A program made the translations under genes and the position numbers. Positions 1-8,546 of a stretch of 64,000 nt of DNA are shown piece by piece. Source of the DNA: Kurthia sibirica (GTDB lineage: Bacteria; Bacillota; Bacilli; Bacillales_A; Planococcaceae); assembly GCF_003143975.1 (NCBI RefSeq), contig NZ_QFVR01000013.1, forward strand, positions 27,936 through 91,935. Direction: 5' to 3'. Below the pieces are notes generated by a model, which was given only the letters and a program-made list of their open reading frames with translations, had not been told where the DNA came from and made no database searches. Every line of letters starts with the position of its first letter. Positions within the stretch are counted from its first letter, which is position 1.

Positions 1-190
1 CGTAATGATTTAGTGTATTTTTAATCCCTCGTAACGTGTGAATTTCAAAATTGGGACTAATAACAAATACGTTATTTTCAAATTCATAACCATAAGTTGA
101 AGCGACTTCAATCATTTTGGATCGTTCCATGTCATATACATAGATACCAATATCTTTTAATGCTTGTTCCATTTCTTCATTTGAAAGCAT
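1..190 (-). CDS. Small hypothetical protein, 3' end beyond window
   Basis: The gene starts with ATG at 190, preceded on the minus strand by the ribosome binding site CAGGAGTG, and stays open for 63 codons to the window edge, so its C-terminus is missing. The visible part begins MLSNEEMEQALKDIGIYVYD and is acidic, soluble and without membrane segments or a motif I recognise. It resembles the other small orphan proteins of this element in size and composition. The start is well supported by the ribosome binding site; the function is unknown. Confidence 0.7.
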   Translation of the reverse strand, partial: MLSNEEMEQALKDIGIYVYDMERSKMIEVASTYGYEFENNVFVISPNFEIHTLRGIKNTLNHY

Positions 191-228
191 TGGACTCACT
201 CCTGTTTTTTATTTTTTTCCAAAAAAAA

Positions 229-252
229 AACTACTGAGTAATCAGTAGGAGT
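229..252. terminator. Hairpin with flanking A and T tracts
   Basis: CTACTGA (231-237) pairs with TCAGTAG (242-248) around a GTAA loop, with ten A before and GAGTTTTT after. On the minus strand it reads as an intrinsic terminator just upstream of the gene that starts at 190; on the plus strand its T tract is weaker. Confidence 0.55.
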
Positions 253-358
253 TTTTCAAAATCAAAACAGTATATATTTAGGTCGATAAATTTCTGCTGT
301 TTATGCTATATTTTTATTATAAATTTTATAAATTTTTTCATTTTTGGGAGGAATTATC

Positions 359-1270
359 TTGAAACTAAATAAATTAATTATAGGTAGCGTTGTGGCAATG
401 AGCTTGTTAGCAGGGTGCGGAAATAGTAGTTCGCTATCGAGTAAAGAGCCGATTGGTTTTTATGAAGATTCACAAAAAAATGACCGCGTTTGGCTTGAAA
501 CTACCGCAACTGATGGGATTGTCGGAAAAGACGAACACGTTAATCGAATTATAGTTGTAAAAGATGGGGAACTAACGGCTTATAATACCCACTTTAATTC
601 GGAGAATTTAGATTCAATTAAATTAGGTTCAATTGGCGATAAATCACCTGAAGAATTAGAAAAATTAGGGGTACAACGTGATAAAGAATATTTTGAAGAT
701 AGAATAAAAAGTTCAATCGGAATTATTGAAGATAATATAAAGTATAACAAGAAAAAAATTGAGGAAAATGAAGGGTATAAACAAAAACAAATTGAAAATA
801 GTCAAAAGAAGGGAATCTATGAGTTTGAAAAACAAGGTTATCTACAAAGAGAAAAAGAATTCACTGAAGAAATTGCTAGTTTAGATAAAGAAAATGGTGA
901 TTTTAAAGAACAAATCGAAATTCTGAAAAATATGAAGTATCAATCACCGAAACCACAAAAGATAAATGTGAGTATAGATACAGATGGCACAGGAAATGTA
1001 ACTGAAAGTGAAATGCTAACTTTTAAAAATCACGTTCTTTTTGCTGAAACGAATGTAGGTAGTTCTAAATCAGAATTAAAAATAACTGAAGGTAAATACA
1101 AAGAATTCACACCGATGGTTGTTTCACAAATTCACGATAAATATTATGCGGGTTATCTTATTGGTGGTTCACAAACAGACGCACTTATTACACTTTCGGA
1201 TGAAAAAGAAGTCGGTAAATATGTAACTAAATTAGATCAACCAGATACTAAAGGGATTAAAGTGGATTAA
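359..1270 (+). CDS. Secreted lipoprotein, coiled-coil
   Basis: The start is TTG at 359, 8 bases after GGGAGG; an in-frame TTG at 344 overlaps that ribosome binding site and is unlikely. The N-terminus has a lysine-rich start, a hydrophobic stretch and the lipobox LAGC, so the mature protein should be lipid-anchored at its cysteine on the outer face of the membrane. Residues about 120-200 are highly charged and repetitive (K/E/Q), predicting a coiled coil. The C-terminal 100 residues look globular. No enzymatic motif is seen. It is a lone gene, closed by a strong terminator. A surface role on the element (entry exclusion or transfer) is possible but only inference. Confidence 0.8.
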   Translation: MKLNKLIIGSVVAMSLLAGCGNSSSLSSKEPIGFYEDSQKNDRVWLETTATDGIVGKDEHVNRIIVVKDGELTAYNTHFNSENLDSIKLGSIGDKSPEELEKLGVQRDKEYFEDRIKSSIGIIEDNIKYNKKKIEENEGYKQKQIENSQKKGIYEFEKQGYLQREKEFTEEIASLDKENGDFKEQIEILKNMKYQSPKPQKINVSIDTDGTGNVTESEMLTFKNHVLFAETNVGSSKSELKITEGKYKEFTPMVVSQIHDKYYAGYLIGGSQTDALITLSDEKEVGKYVTKLDQPDTKGIKVD

Positions 1271-1281
1271 TCTAACTAGAT

Positions 1282-1319
1282 AAAAAAGGAGTGGCCATGA
1301 AATAGGCTACTCCTTTTTT
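1282..1319. terminator. Bidirectional intrinsic terminator
   Basis: AAAAAAGGAGTGGCC and GGCTACTCCTTTTTT form a long stem with T tracts on both strands. It sits between the converging lipoprotein gene and the minus-strand gene ending at 1322. Confidence 0.9.
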
Positions 1320-1321
1320 GT

Positions 1322-1717
1322 TTATAATATTCGTTTGAAATGGATACCATCTTTTGTGACGAACCCATACTTTTCACCGTAATAGCGAAAATCGTTATCA
1401 CACATACAATCGTAAAAGTAAGGGGAAGCTCGAACGCGATCCTTAACATCATCGAGCGTGTAAGGATAAGATTCATCTGCGTTCATGCGTTCAATAGCAC
1501 TTTGCCTTCTTTGGAATAGAGGTTTCTTTTGAACGAAACCATTTCGAGTCATTTTAAAATCATTCGCTGCTGCTATATCGAAAATCGTTTCAAGCGAAAT
1601 TGATTCGTTATAGTCACCAGGGAAACCTTGAATGATACCTCGTTTCATTTCTTCAATGGATGCTCGTTGTCGTCTTGTATAGTATTTACCTTTATAGTGA
1701 TTATTCTGTTGTGCCAT
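1322..1717 (-). CDS. Small basic hypothetical protein
   Basis: The likely start is ATG at 1717, 8 bases after AAAGGAG on the minus strand; an upstream ATG at 1765 has no ribosome binding site. The 131-residue product is rich in Arg, Lys, Tyr and Phe, has no membrane segment or signal peptide, and contains a CMCDND stretch near the C-terminus that is not a complete metal site. It could bind nucleic acid because of its basic N-terminal half, but nothing specific is recognised. It converges on the lipoprotein gene and shares its terminator. Confidence 0.65.
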   Translation of the reverse strand: MAQQNNHYKGKYYTRRQRASIEEMKRGIIQGFPGDYNESISLETIFDIAAANDFKMTRNGFVQKKPLFQRRQSAIERMNADESYPYTLDDVKDRVRASPYFYDCMCDNDFRYYGEKYGFVTKDGIHFKRIL

Positions 1718-1767
1718 TTGAAAAACTCCTTTCATTTTGTAACGTAGTATATTCAAATTCTTCAAGC

Positions 1768-2202
1768 AAAAAACTGCCGACTGAACGGCAAGCTTGTTAA
1801 ACAGAACGATAAACTACAAAGGAATGTTTCTAGTGAATAATTGGAGTTTCTTCTATTTAAAATAGAGGTTTAAAAAAACTCTCAAAAAGTGGTTGTTTAT
1901 CATATTTATAATAGTTTGAAAAAACATTCCTTTTGTTCGGGGGGGGGAAGTGAATTAAATAGAACATTTAACGTATAAAGTGACGATGAATTATTTTCTA
2001 CGTAACTTCATTTGAATATTCTGATAAATGAAGTCGCTTTTGAAATGCTTGTAGTTTTTCGTAAACGATTAAATTACTTACTCTTATATCTTTTAATTCG
2101 TTTTATTTAAAATGATAAGCTAAACATAAAAAAATACTATATTTGTTTATGTTTTAAAAAAATGAGATTTCACTCAAAAATAGATACTTATTTTTATATA
2201 GT
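1768..2202. other. Non-coding region with inverted repeats and a G9 tract
   Basis: I see no convincing gene in this gap. It holds a 12-bp inverted repeat (AAAGGAATGTTT at 1818-1829 and AAACATTCCTTT at 1922-1933). Nested inside it is a second repeat, GAGTTT (1844-1849) with AAACTC. A run of nine G lies at 1939-1947, conspicuous in DNA this AT-rich. The organisation suggests an operator or control region for the divergent genes at 1717 and 2281. Confidence 0.45.
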
Positions 2203-2231
2203 TTGTTTCGTATAATATAAAATAGTATAAT
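2203..2231 (+). promoter_or_regulatory. Sigma-A-type promoter for the gene at 2281
   Basis: TTGTTT (2203-2208), a 17-bp spacer and TATAAT (2226-2231) make a near-consensus vegetative promoter about 50 bp before the start codon. Confidence 0.7.
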
Positions 2232-2280
2232 GTGAATAGGTCATTAAATCGGGAAATTGGAGAAAGTGAAGTGATTTTTA

Positions 2281-3285
2281 ATGGAAACGAGCGACGAGCA
2301 ATTTTACACGCAAAAAGAAGTAATGAATTATTTAGGTGTGGCTAGATCCACTGTTTATAATTTGGTTGGCAAAGGCATATTAGCATATGAATATTTACCA
2401 GCTGATTTAAAACGAGCAAAAATGTACACGAAGGAATCTGTTGAAGCCTATAAAGAAAAATATCAACCGACAATTCCAGATGGCTATATTCGTATAAGTG
2501 ATTTTGCGAAAAGGGAGAATTTATCGTTACAACGTGTTTATAAATTAGTTGAACAGTTGCAATTGGAATTAGATGCGATACGAATTGGGGAACGTGATAT
2601 TTACCATGTGAATCAAGACCAGCAACAAGCGATTATACAAGAGGTAGCTCGCTTAAAAGGGAACTCGGTGAAAACTGATTTTTATAATAGTCGCTATGAC
2701 GTTGCTTTATTCCAGTTATTTATTGATGAAGGAACGAAAGAGGAATTTCGTGTGGTTTTAAATGCCGAAAACGAATGGGGCATAACAGATAAGCGTGATA
2801 CATTTTATTCAATTGATGAAGCGATGGAGAAGTATAATTTGAAATCGGCTTATACGATTCATCGGGAAACGGAACGTGATAAGCACTATATTGATTTCGC
2901 TTTATATAAAGGTTCATTCGAGTTAAATGTGGCACTTGATTTCTTTTATGAATATCGAGGAATCGAAAATATGCACGTAGATTATGATGATGAAAAAGGC
3001 TACTACAAAGTTTCGGTGAAGGCTGCTGCTATTGAAGTGATGAACGAACATGATTTTACACGCAAAAAGTGGATAGCTGAAACGATTAATAAGCGTGGGG
3101 TTACAGGTGAAATGCGAATCTCTGAACATGAGTTGAAGCTCGTACCGTCTACTTCTTATGTGAGTTGCCGTTTAGATAATTCTATACATGAGCGATTGGT
3201 CCAATTTGCAGATGAGCGCAATATGTCGATTAAAAAAGCGACTGAATTATTACTAACTGAAGCGATTCTAAAAACAACATTATAA
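2281..3285 (+). CDS. HTH DNA-binding protein with ribbon-helix-helix-like tail
   Basis: The N-terminal 60 residues resemble a MerR/excisionase helix-turn-helix (QKEVMNYLGVARSTVYNLVG), and a second similar segment follows at about 75-115 (ISDFAKRENLSLQRVYKLVE). The middle is a mixed alpha/beta region of unknown type. The last 45 residues (DNSIHERLVQFADERNMSIK then KKATELLLTEAI) look like a ribbon-helix-helix or CopG-like segment. The protein is therefore a likely DNA-binding regulator or plasmid maintenance protein. It is transcribed alone from a strong promoter and ends at a terminator. It could be an initiator or partition adaptor given the repeats upstream, but that is inference. Confidence 0.65.
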   Translation: METSDEQFYTQKEVMNYLGVARSTVYNLVGKGILAYEYLPADLKRAKMYTKESVEAYKEKYQPTIPDGYIRISDFAKRENLSLQRVYKLVEQLQLELDAIRIGERDIYHVNQDQQQAIIQEVARLKGNSVKTDFYNSRYDVALFQLFIDEGTKEEFRVVLNAENEWGITDKRDTFYSIDEAMEKYNLKSAYTIHRETERDKHYIDFALYKGSFELNVALDFFYEYRGIENMHVDYDDEKGYYKVSVKAAAIEVMNEHDFTRKKWIAETINKRGVTGEMRISEHELKLVPSTSYVSCRLDNSIHERLVQFADERNMSIKKATELLLTEAILKTTL

Positions 3286-3304
3286 TAGAAGAAAGTCATA
3301 TTTT

Positions 3305-3340
3305 AGAGAGAGATTTGGGGTAAAACCTGAATCTCTTTCT
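3305..3340 (+). terminator. Terminator-like hairpin
   Basis: AGAGAGATT pairs with AATCTCTTTCT around a loop containing GGGGTAAAACC, just downstream of the gene ending at 3285. Confidence 0.55.
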
Positions 3341-3489
3341 ACGTTTAAGTAAGGGGAATTAATTTTTGAAACACTCTACCGAAAGTCCATTTTTGTAGAC
3401 TTTTATTTTGAAATTCGTTTATTTTCCAATTAATATTAGTTACGAAATCATTTATATACATTTAAAGTATAGGAATCTGTTCTCCTAAC

Positions 3490-3518
3490 TTTACTTAGAG
3501 TGAATATCTAGTTATAAT
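3490..3518 (+). promoter_or_regulatory. Promoter of the XRE-ImmA-PIN operon
   Basis: TTTACT (3490-3495), a 17-bp spacer and TATAAT (3513-3518) precede the ribosome binding site AAAGGAGG of the XRE gene by about 15 bp. Confidence 0.6.
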
Positions 3519-3545
3519 TAGAATTGTACTAAAGGAGGTTTCCAC

Positions 3546-3965
3546 ATGAGTGATTTAAAAAATGTTAATTCAGAACATGACTCACAACCTAACGAAATTA
3601 ATGATTTAGTGGCGAAAAATGTGAATAATTACATTAACGCTCTTAATAAGTCCAAGAAATGGACGTATGAAAGGAGTGGCATACCTAAAGCTACATTCTT
3701 TAACTTGTTGCAGGGAAAAGGGGATATTAATAAAAGTATTCCTAAGTTAAACAAGTTATTTAGAATTAATGATCCATTCTATTTTTATAGAGAAGATATT
3801 AAATTACCAAGAAATTTAGTGGATATAGAAAACGATTCTATAAAAAACTTTTCAGCTGCAAGTTTCAACGGTACTGACAATGAAAATTTCAAAGAAACAA
3901 TGTCTATCTTAGATGATGCAATTAACATGATTCATATATTAAAATCAGCTAAGGAATTAGGGTGA
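3546..3965 (+). CDS. XRE-like helix-turn-helix regulator
   Basis: ATG follows AAAGGAGG at ideal spacing. Residues about 25-70 (KNVNNYINALNKSKKWTYER then SGIPKATFFNLLQGKGDINK) fit a Cro/C1-type helix-turn-helix, in which the recognition helix is near SGIPKATFFNLL. The C-terminal half is acidic and of unknown fold. It is the first gene of a compact operon with an ImmA/IrrE-type metallopeptidase and a PIN-like protein. In the ImmR/ImmA and related families the peptidase inactivates the XRE repressor, so this gene is likely the repressor or antitoxin-like partner. The weak similarity leaves the exact family open. Confidence 0.65.
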   Translation: MSDLKNVNSEHDSQPNEINDLVAKNVNNYINALNKSKKWTYERSGIPKATFFNLLQGKGDINKSIPKLNKLFRINDPFYFYREDIKLPRNLVDIENDSIKNFSAASFNGTDNENFKETMSILDDAINMIHILKSAKELG

Positions 3966-4003
3966 TTTTAGCAAATAGTTATTTAAAAAGGATGTGAGTG
4001 TAA

Positions 4004-4780
4004 TTGATAAATAGAACAAATTTAAGAGATATAATAGAAAGAAATAAGTCTTTAATATTGAGCGTTTCTAAAAAGGTTGAAGAAGTTGAATCGTTGGGAT
4101 TGAGTTTTAAATTAACACCAATTGAAGCGATTAAAAGATATTTAGAAAATAAAGCGAATTTAATTATGTTTCCGAGTGATGATTTAGAATATGGTGGGCT
4201 AGTTACTTATAAACATGGTCGTTTTTATATCCATATAAACACAAATCAACCGAAAACTTATGAGAATTTTATATGGGCACATGAGTTTTATCACTTTTAT
4301 TTTGAATCTAAAGAAATAATGAATTCAGAAGTTAAAACGTTTGCAGATGGTAGTTTTCCGAGTGAGGAAGAAAGGTGTGCTAACCTGTTTTCTGCGGAAT
4401 TACTTATAAATAAGCACGTATTACAAGAAACATTTAATGATATTAGTAATACATTTAAAGAAGATACACTTAGTAACAGGGTTGTACGTTTAATAGAAAG
4501 TTTTAAGTTACCCTATAAATGTATCGTCATCAAATTGGTGCAAGATGGGCTTATTTCTTTAGATGAAGCAGAAGAAATAATTGATTATGATTACCGTAAT
4601 AATTTACCTGGCGACTTCGATCATTCGTTATTAACTTCAAGTAGAAGTGTTTCATTTGATAGTGTGGCTAGGTTATTAAACGATGATGTGGTAAAAGAGA
4701 ATTTAAGTTCGAGTGATTTGGAAAAAATAGAGTCCAATTACACCACACGAATGAAACAACTAGGGGGAACCGACAGATAA
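4004..4780 (+). CDS. ImmA/IrrE-family metallopeptidase
   Basis: The start is TTG at 4004 after AAGGATGTGAG. The central motif AHEFYHFYFE is the HExxH zinc-protease signature of the ImmA/IrrE (COG2856) family. It is followed about 30 residues on by a conserved SEEERCANLFSAELL segment, which carries the typical E..AN.FA.ELL helix of the family. The C-terminal region contains a helical segment (FKLPYKCIVIKLVQDGLISL) matching the winged-helix-like part of ImmA proteins. Known members cleave a partner XRE repressor or act as the effector in XRE-ImmA toxin pairs. The gene lies 38 bp after the XRE gene and 16 bp before the PIN-like gene, indicating one functional cassette. Confidence 0.85.
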   Translation: MINRTNLRDIIERNKSLILSVSKKVEEVESLGLSFKLTPIEAIKRYLENKANLIMFPSDDLEYGGLVTYKHGRFYIHINTNQPKTYENFIWAHEFYHFYFESKEIMNSEVKTFADGSFPSEEERCANLFSAELLINKHVLQETFNDISNTFKEDTLSNRVVRLIESFKLPYKCIVIKLVQDGLISLDEAEEIIDYDYRNNLPGDFDHSLLTSSRSVSFDSVARLLNDDVVKENLSSSDLEKIESNYTTRMKQLGGTDR

Positions 4781-4796
4781 GGGGAGATATTAATTT

Positions 4797-5705
4797 ATGG
4801 ATTTAGCTATTTTCGAGGCTTCGATATTAAGGGATTATGTCACAACTGGAATTGATACACTACCTTACGATAAAAAAATCAATATAATGGATGCGAATAG
4901 TTTTACCTTATTAAGAAAAGGTATTGAAAGTAAGGAAGAATCATATTCTGATTTATTGAAACAAATGTTTGATGAAAATTCTGTTGTTGTTATACCAGAG
5001 ATGATTTTAGTAGAGTGTGAACGGAATTTTTTAAGGTATGAAGATGGTGTGGAGAAATATGAAGGAATCTATAAATCTGTTTTCCAACTCTTGAGTGAAC
5101 ATACAGAAATGTATGTAGTTAGTTTCAGAGATATGGAAAAAATCCTACTTGGAAACAATGGGAATAACAAAGCTTTATCATTAAGCCTTGCAAAAGTTAT
5201 CCTCGAAGAACTATTCCCCCTAATTCAATCGAAACTAAAAGATACCACTTCATTTGATGATATTGAAGCCGTTTTAACTGAAGAATCAAAAAATGCTGGT
5301 GAAAGAGTAATTGTATTTTTCGCAATGTTATTCTTATCAGATTTTAGAAAAGTCGATGTACTTACAGATGAAGCTGCTGTATATACACAACGTTATACTA
5401 TAGGTCGTCAAGATAGGCTTATAGAGGTTATCGGTGCAACTGATGACAGTGTATTTTTCGATTGCTATAACTTAAAGTCATTTGATTCTTATGTTTATAA
5501 CGTTTTGCTTCAAAAACATTTAGAGTGGAGTACAGATAAAATTCATTCGTTCATTACAAATGTTAGAAGAAATAGAAATAGAAAAGTTAGCGTGTATTTG
5601 CCAAATCCGATAAACTATTCTTTTCATGCCCCAGTTAATAATAATCAAGATTTTGAAGAAAAAAGTATGGAGTGGATTGAAAAATCAGCTCAATTTTTAT
5701 TTTAA
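4797..5705 (+). CDS. PIN-like nuclease-domain protein
   Basis: Third gene of the XRE-ImmA cassette. The acid spacing suggests a PIN fold: an early D in NIMDANSFTLL (about residue 31), an E in PEMILVECERNFL (about 65-75), and a late acidic strand VDVLTDEAAVY (about 185-195). PIN domains are metal-dependent ribonucleases commonly used as toxins. The protein is larger than a single PIN domain (302 residues), and the C-terminal 100 residues are of unknown type. The start ATG follows AAGGGGAG. The assignment rests on motif spacing only; a different nuclease-like or structural fold cannot be excluded. Confidence 0.5.
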   Translation: MDLAIFEASILRDYVTTGIDTLPYDKKINIMDANSFTLLRKGIESKEESYSDLLKQMFDENSVVVIPEMILVECERNFLRYEDGVEKYEGIYKSVFQLLSEHTEMYVVSFRDMEKILLGNNGNNKALSLSLAKVILEELFPLIQSKLKDTTSFDDIEAVLTEESKNAGERVIVFFAMLFLSDFRKVDVLTDEAAVYTQRYTIGRQDRLIEVIGATDDSVFFDCYNLKSFDSYVYNVLLQKHLEWSTDKIHSFITNVRRNRNRKVSVYLPNPINYSFHAPVNNNQDFEEKSMEWIEKSAQFLF

Positions 5706-5714
5706 TTTAAACCT

Positions 5715-5750
5715 AAAAGAGAGTGTTGAACTAATTCAACACTCTCTTTT
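5715..5750 (+). terminator. Strong intrinsic terminator
   Basis: AAAAGAGAGTGTTGAA and its perfect complement, around a CTAA loop, close the XRE-ImmA-PIN operon. Confidence 0.9.
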
Positions 5751-5772
5751 ATTATGTCTTTATATAAAAACT

Positions 5773-5844
5773 TAGAATTATTCTATGATTCTTTTATTAT
5801 TAATTGCTATTTCTATTGTTCAAAGGTATTTTTTGTGCAATAAT
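5773..5844 (+). promoter_or_regulatory. TAGAAT palindrome plus promoter for transfer block
   Basis: The 13-bp palindrome TAGAATTATTCTA (5773-5785), preceded by AAAAACT, is one of six related boxes in the window. Downstream, TTGTTC (5816-5821), a 17-bp spacer and AATAAT (5839-5844) form a plausible vegetative promoter for the gene at 5887. TTGTTCAAAGG occurs here and again at 5871-5881, where it is the ribosome binding site. Confidence 0.5.
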
Positions 5845-5886
5845 TGTACACATGATTAACGAAACAATAGTTGTTCAAAGGAGTGT

Positions 5887-8478
5887 ATGAAACTGGTATT
5901 AAAAATTTTTAATAAAAGCAAAAAGAAGCCAATAGATAAAAAAGAAAAGCAGATAAAACGAATTAAAAAGAAGAAACGCCATGAGGAATTTCCATTGTTC
6001 GAGGACTTAAAAATTGCGAGTACCGTACCTACCAGCGTTCAAAATGAATTGAAAAAGTTCGCAAGTGATGGAAATGGAGCAGTTGTTGAAGTTACAGATG
6101 GTTATACGGTATTGGTTTTGAACCATGCTGAATTAGAAAAAATTCAGATGCACGAAAATGGAACAGATGATTTCGGACAGTTCAGTTCGGATCTTCGAGG
6201 TGACGGCATACGTTCAGCTACACGATTTGAAGATTTGAACGAAGGGCGAGTTATTCTAGTACCGACAAATGAAACAATCGAGAAATTAATGGAGTACAAC
6301 AGTTTCAATGAAGCCGTCTTTAATTGGGGGATATACCCCTCTGAATCAGAAAATCTTGAAGAACTTCACACTGAAATTAAAGGGCAGACGATTAAATTAG
6401 GTGTCTTGTTTAATTCATTAAAAAACGATGATTTTAGAGATAAGATTACAGATGACTACTTAAACGGAAACGCTGAAATGACTCGTCATCATAGTGCGGT
6501 AGACACGCAAAATGTCGCTACTGAAAATGAAGTGGTAGACGATGAATCAGATGAGCTACATGAATTTGATGAAGAAGAAACAGATGATACAGATTCAATG
6601 CCAAGTTGGGCGATGGTTGATAGCGTGATACCTAACGATTCATCAGCTGATGATGATGATGAAATTTCAGCTGAATTAGAAAAAGAAGAAGATATTTCGT
6701 ACCTTGATGAATCGCCATTAAATTTCGATGATGATGATGAAACACTTTTTGACGGAAATAACGATGATGATGAAACCTATGATGAATCACCATTAAGTTT
6801 CGATGATAACGAATTAGAAATAATTGATGAAGATGAAGAAACAGAAGGTTTTAAAGGACAAGAGAAAGCGTTACGAGAAGTCGTACCAGCAGAAGATTTT
6901 AAACAAGAAATTTTCGAGTTGACCGAACGTAAAGTGGAAGATCCAGAAATCGCATATGTCGTTGAAACAGAAGATTTTAACCGTTCATTCGCTCGAAGAA
7001 ACCCGTTTTACTTTGAACTAACGGATAACGAAAATGGTAGCCTTTTAAATAGCGTATTGAACGAGAAACGAAAGCAATATAATAACGAATTGGCTCGATT
7101 GCATGAAGAACATATACAGAATATCACACACGTTTTTACAATGCGTATGGATGGTGCCGTTGGCTCGGTTCGAGAAATATTGAACATTGACGATACAGTT
7201 GAAGGTGCTGTTAATAACATCACGCTTGAATATCAGCGAATAATTGAGGATTATACGAATAAACTCAATAGCATTGATGATTTGAACAAAGAAAAAACAA
7301 AGGAAATGACATTAGCGTATAACCAAAAACGTGAAGAATTTGCAGAACAAATGAAGCAAAAAGCGTATTTAGATTATAACCAAATGCACCAGCAATCCTT
7401 TGAAAAAGAAAAAGGAATGATTCGTGATTCTTATGTAAGTCAATTCATTCGAGAACGAGCTGAAAAGCTAAAAGAATTCAATATGAATCGCCAGTTAATA
7501 GCGAATCGTTTCTTATCTGAAGCGAACCGAGAAGTGCTATCTGAATTACAAGGGTTATACCAAAAAATGATGCGACAAGAGTCTGAAACTCGAAATAAGA
7601 TGGAAAAAGAATTGTCGAATTATATGAAAAAACACTTCACTGATGATGTATTGCGAACTGAAGCGATTGCTGAAAAGGCACGACAAGATGATGAAGCAGC
7701 TCGTGTGCGTAAAGAGATGGAAGCACAAATCATCGCTAATCAAAATTACGTGAAAGATATGCAAGTAAAAGCAGACGCGAATGTAGAAGTTTTACAACGT
7801 GATCACCGTCTATTAATCGAAAAATTACAAAGTGACTTTACGCGTGAATTAGACGCTAAAAATAAATTGATTAATGAACGTGAAACGGCTCTACGTGACA
7901 AAGAAGAAGAAGTGAAACGTCGCTATAACGAGCAACGAGAAGATAACCAATCATTACTAGATGAAGCGAAATTCCAATATGAAGATAAGTTGAAAGTATT
8001 ACGTGATAGCTTAGAATCACAAAAACAGGTTATCGACACATACAAATCAAAAAGTGATAAACGCCTAACGAATGTATTGATTGGTTCAGCAGCACTTGTT
8101 ACAACATTGATTATCGTTTTCTTGGTCTTATTTACAAATCAATATTCAAAAGATAATTCAAATGCTAATGCAGTTACAAAATCAGAGGTTACGTTGAAAT
8201 CAGATAGTCCGCTATTAAATAGTGAAGCGGCTGCTTCAAAGGATAGTGATGAAAATGGAAATATTGATGCTTATATCGCTACTGCAAAAGATAAAAATAA
8301 TGCTTCACTAATTATCGAATATAAAGAGAGCTACAAAACAGGAGATAAAGTGAAAGCGATTGGTTCAATTGATGGTGGAACAGTGAATGAAACGTTGAAA
8401 GTGAAATCAGTTGAGGACGATGTTGTTACAGTCGCGTCATCCGATGGCGATACTTACACATTTACTGTAACTGAATAA
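5887..8478 (+). CDS. Large coiled-coil membrane protein of the transfer block
   Basis: Starts with ATG after AAAGGAGTGT. Domain layout by eye: a lysine-rich N-terminus (1-35), a globular region (35-200), a very acidic low-complexity region with poly-Asp/Glu runs (about 205-330), long heptad-rich charged helices (about 400-720), one transmembrane helix (NVLIGSAALVTTLIIVFLVL, about 729-750), and an extracytoplasmic tail of about 110 residues that looks beta-rich (DGGTVNETLKVKSVEDD). The single-pass topology with a huge cytoplasmic coiled coil suggests a scaffold or docking protein of the secretion channel. It heads the plus-strand transfer block, directly before the coupling ATPase. I do not recognise a named family. 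Confidence 0.75.
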   Translation: MKLVLKIFNKSKKKPIDKKEKQIKRIKKKKRHEEFPLFEDLKIASTVPTSVQNELKKFASDGNGAVVEVTDGYTVLVLNHAELEKIQMHENGTDDFGQFSSDLRGDGIRSATRFEDLNEGRVILVPTNETIEKLMEYNSFNEAVFNWGIYPSESENLEELHTEIKGQTIKLGVLFNSLKNDDFRDKITDDYLNGNAEMTRHHSAVDTQNVATENEVVDDESDELHEFDEEETDDTDSMPSWAMVDSVIPNDSSADDDDEISAELEKEEDISYLDESPLNFDDDDETLFDGNNDDDETYDESPLSFDDNELEIIDEDEETEGFKGQEKALREVVPAEDFKQEIFELTERKVEDPEIAYVVETEDFNRSFARRNPFYFELTDNENGSLLNSVLNEKRKQYNNELARLHEEHIQNITHVFTMRMDGAVGSVREILNIDDTVEGAVNNITLEYQRIIEDYTNKLNSIDDLNKEKTKEMTLAYNQKREEFAEQMKQKAYLDYNQMHQQSFEKEKGMIRDSYVSQFIRERAEKLKEFNMNRQLIANRFLSEANREVLSELQGLYQKMMRQESETRNKMEKELSNYMKKHFTDDVLRTEAIAEKARQDDEAARVRKEMEAQIIANQNYVKDMQVKADANVEVLQRDHRLLIEKLQSDFTRELDAKNKLINERETALRDKEEEVKRRYNEQREDNQSLLDEAKFQYEDKLKVLRDSLESQKQVIDTYKSKSDKRLTNVLIGSAALVTTLIIVFLVLFTNQYSKDNSNANAVTKSEVTLKSDSPLLNSEAAASKDSDENGNIDAYIATAKDKNNASLIIEYKESYKTGDKVKAIGSIDGGTVNETLKVKSVEDDVVTVASSDGDTYTFTVTE

Positions 8479-8488
8479 TAAAAACTAC

Positions 8489-8514
8489 AAAGGCGCTCAA
8501 ATGGAGTGCCTTTT
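8489..8514 (+). terminator. Intrinsic terminator between coiled-coil gene and coupling gene
   Basis: AAAGGCGCTC and GAGTGCCTTTT form a stem followed by CTTTTT, in the 68-bp gap before the coupling ATPase gene. It may be only partly efficient and set expression ratios. Confidence 0.75.
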
Positions 8515-8546
8515 CTTTTTAAACATTTGATGAAAGAAGGGGTTTT

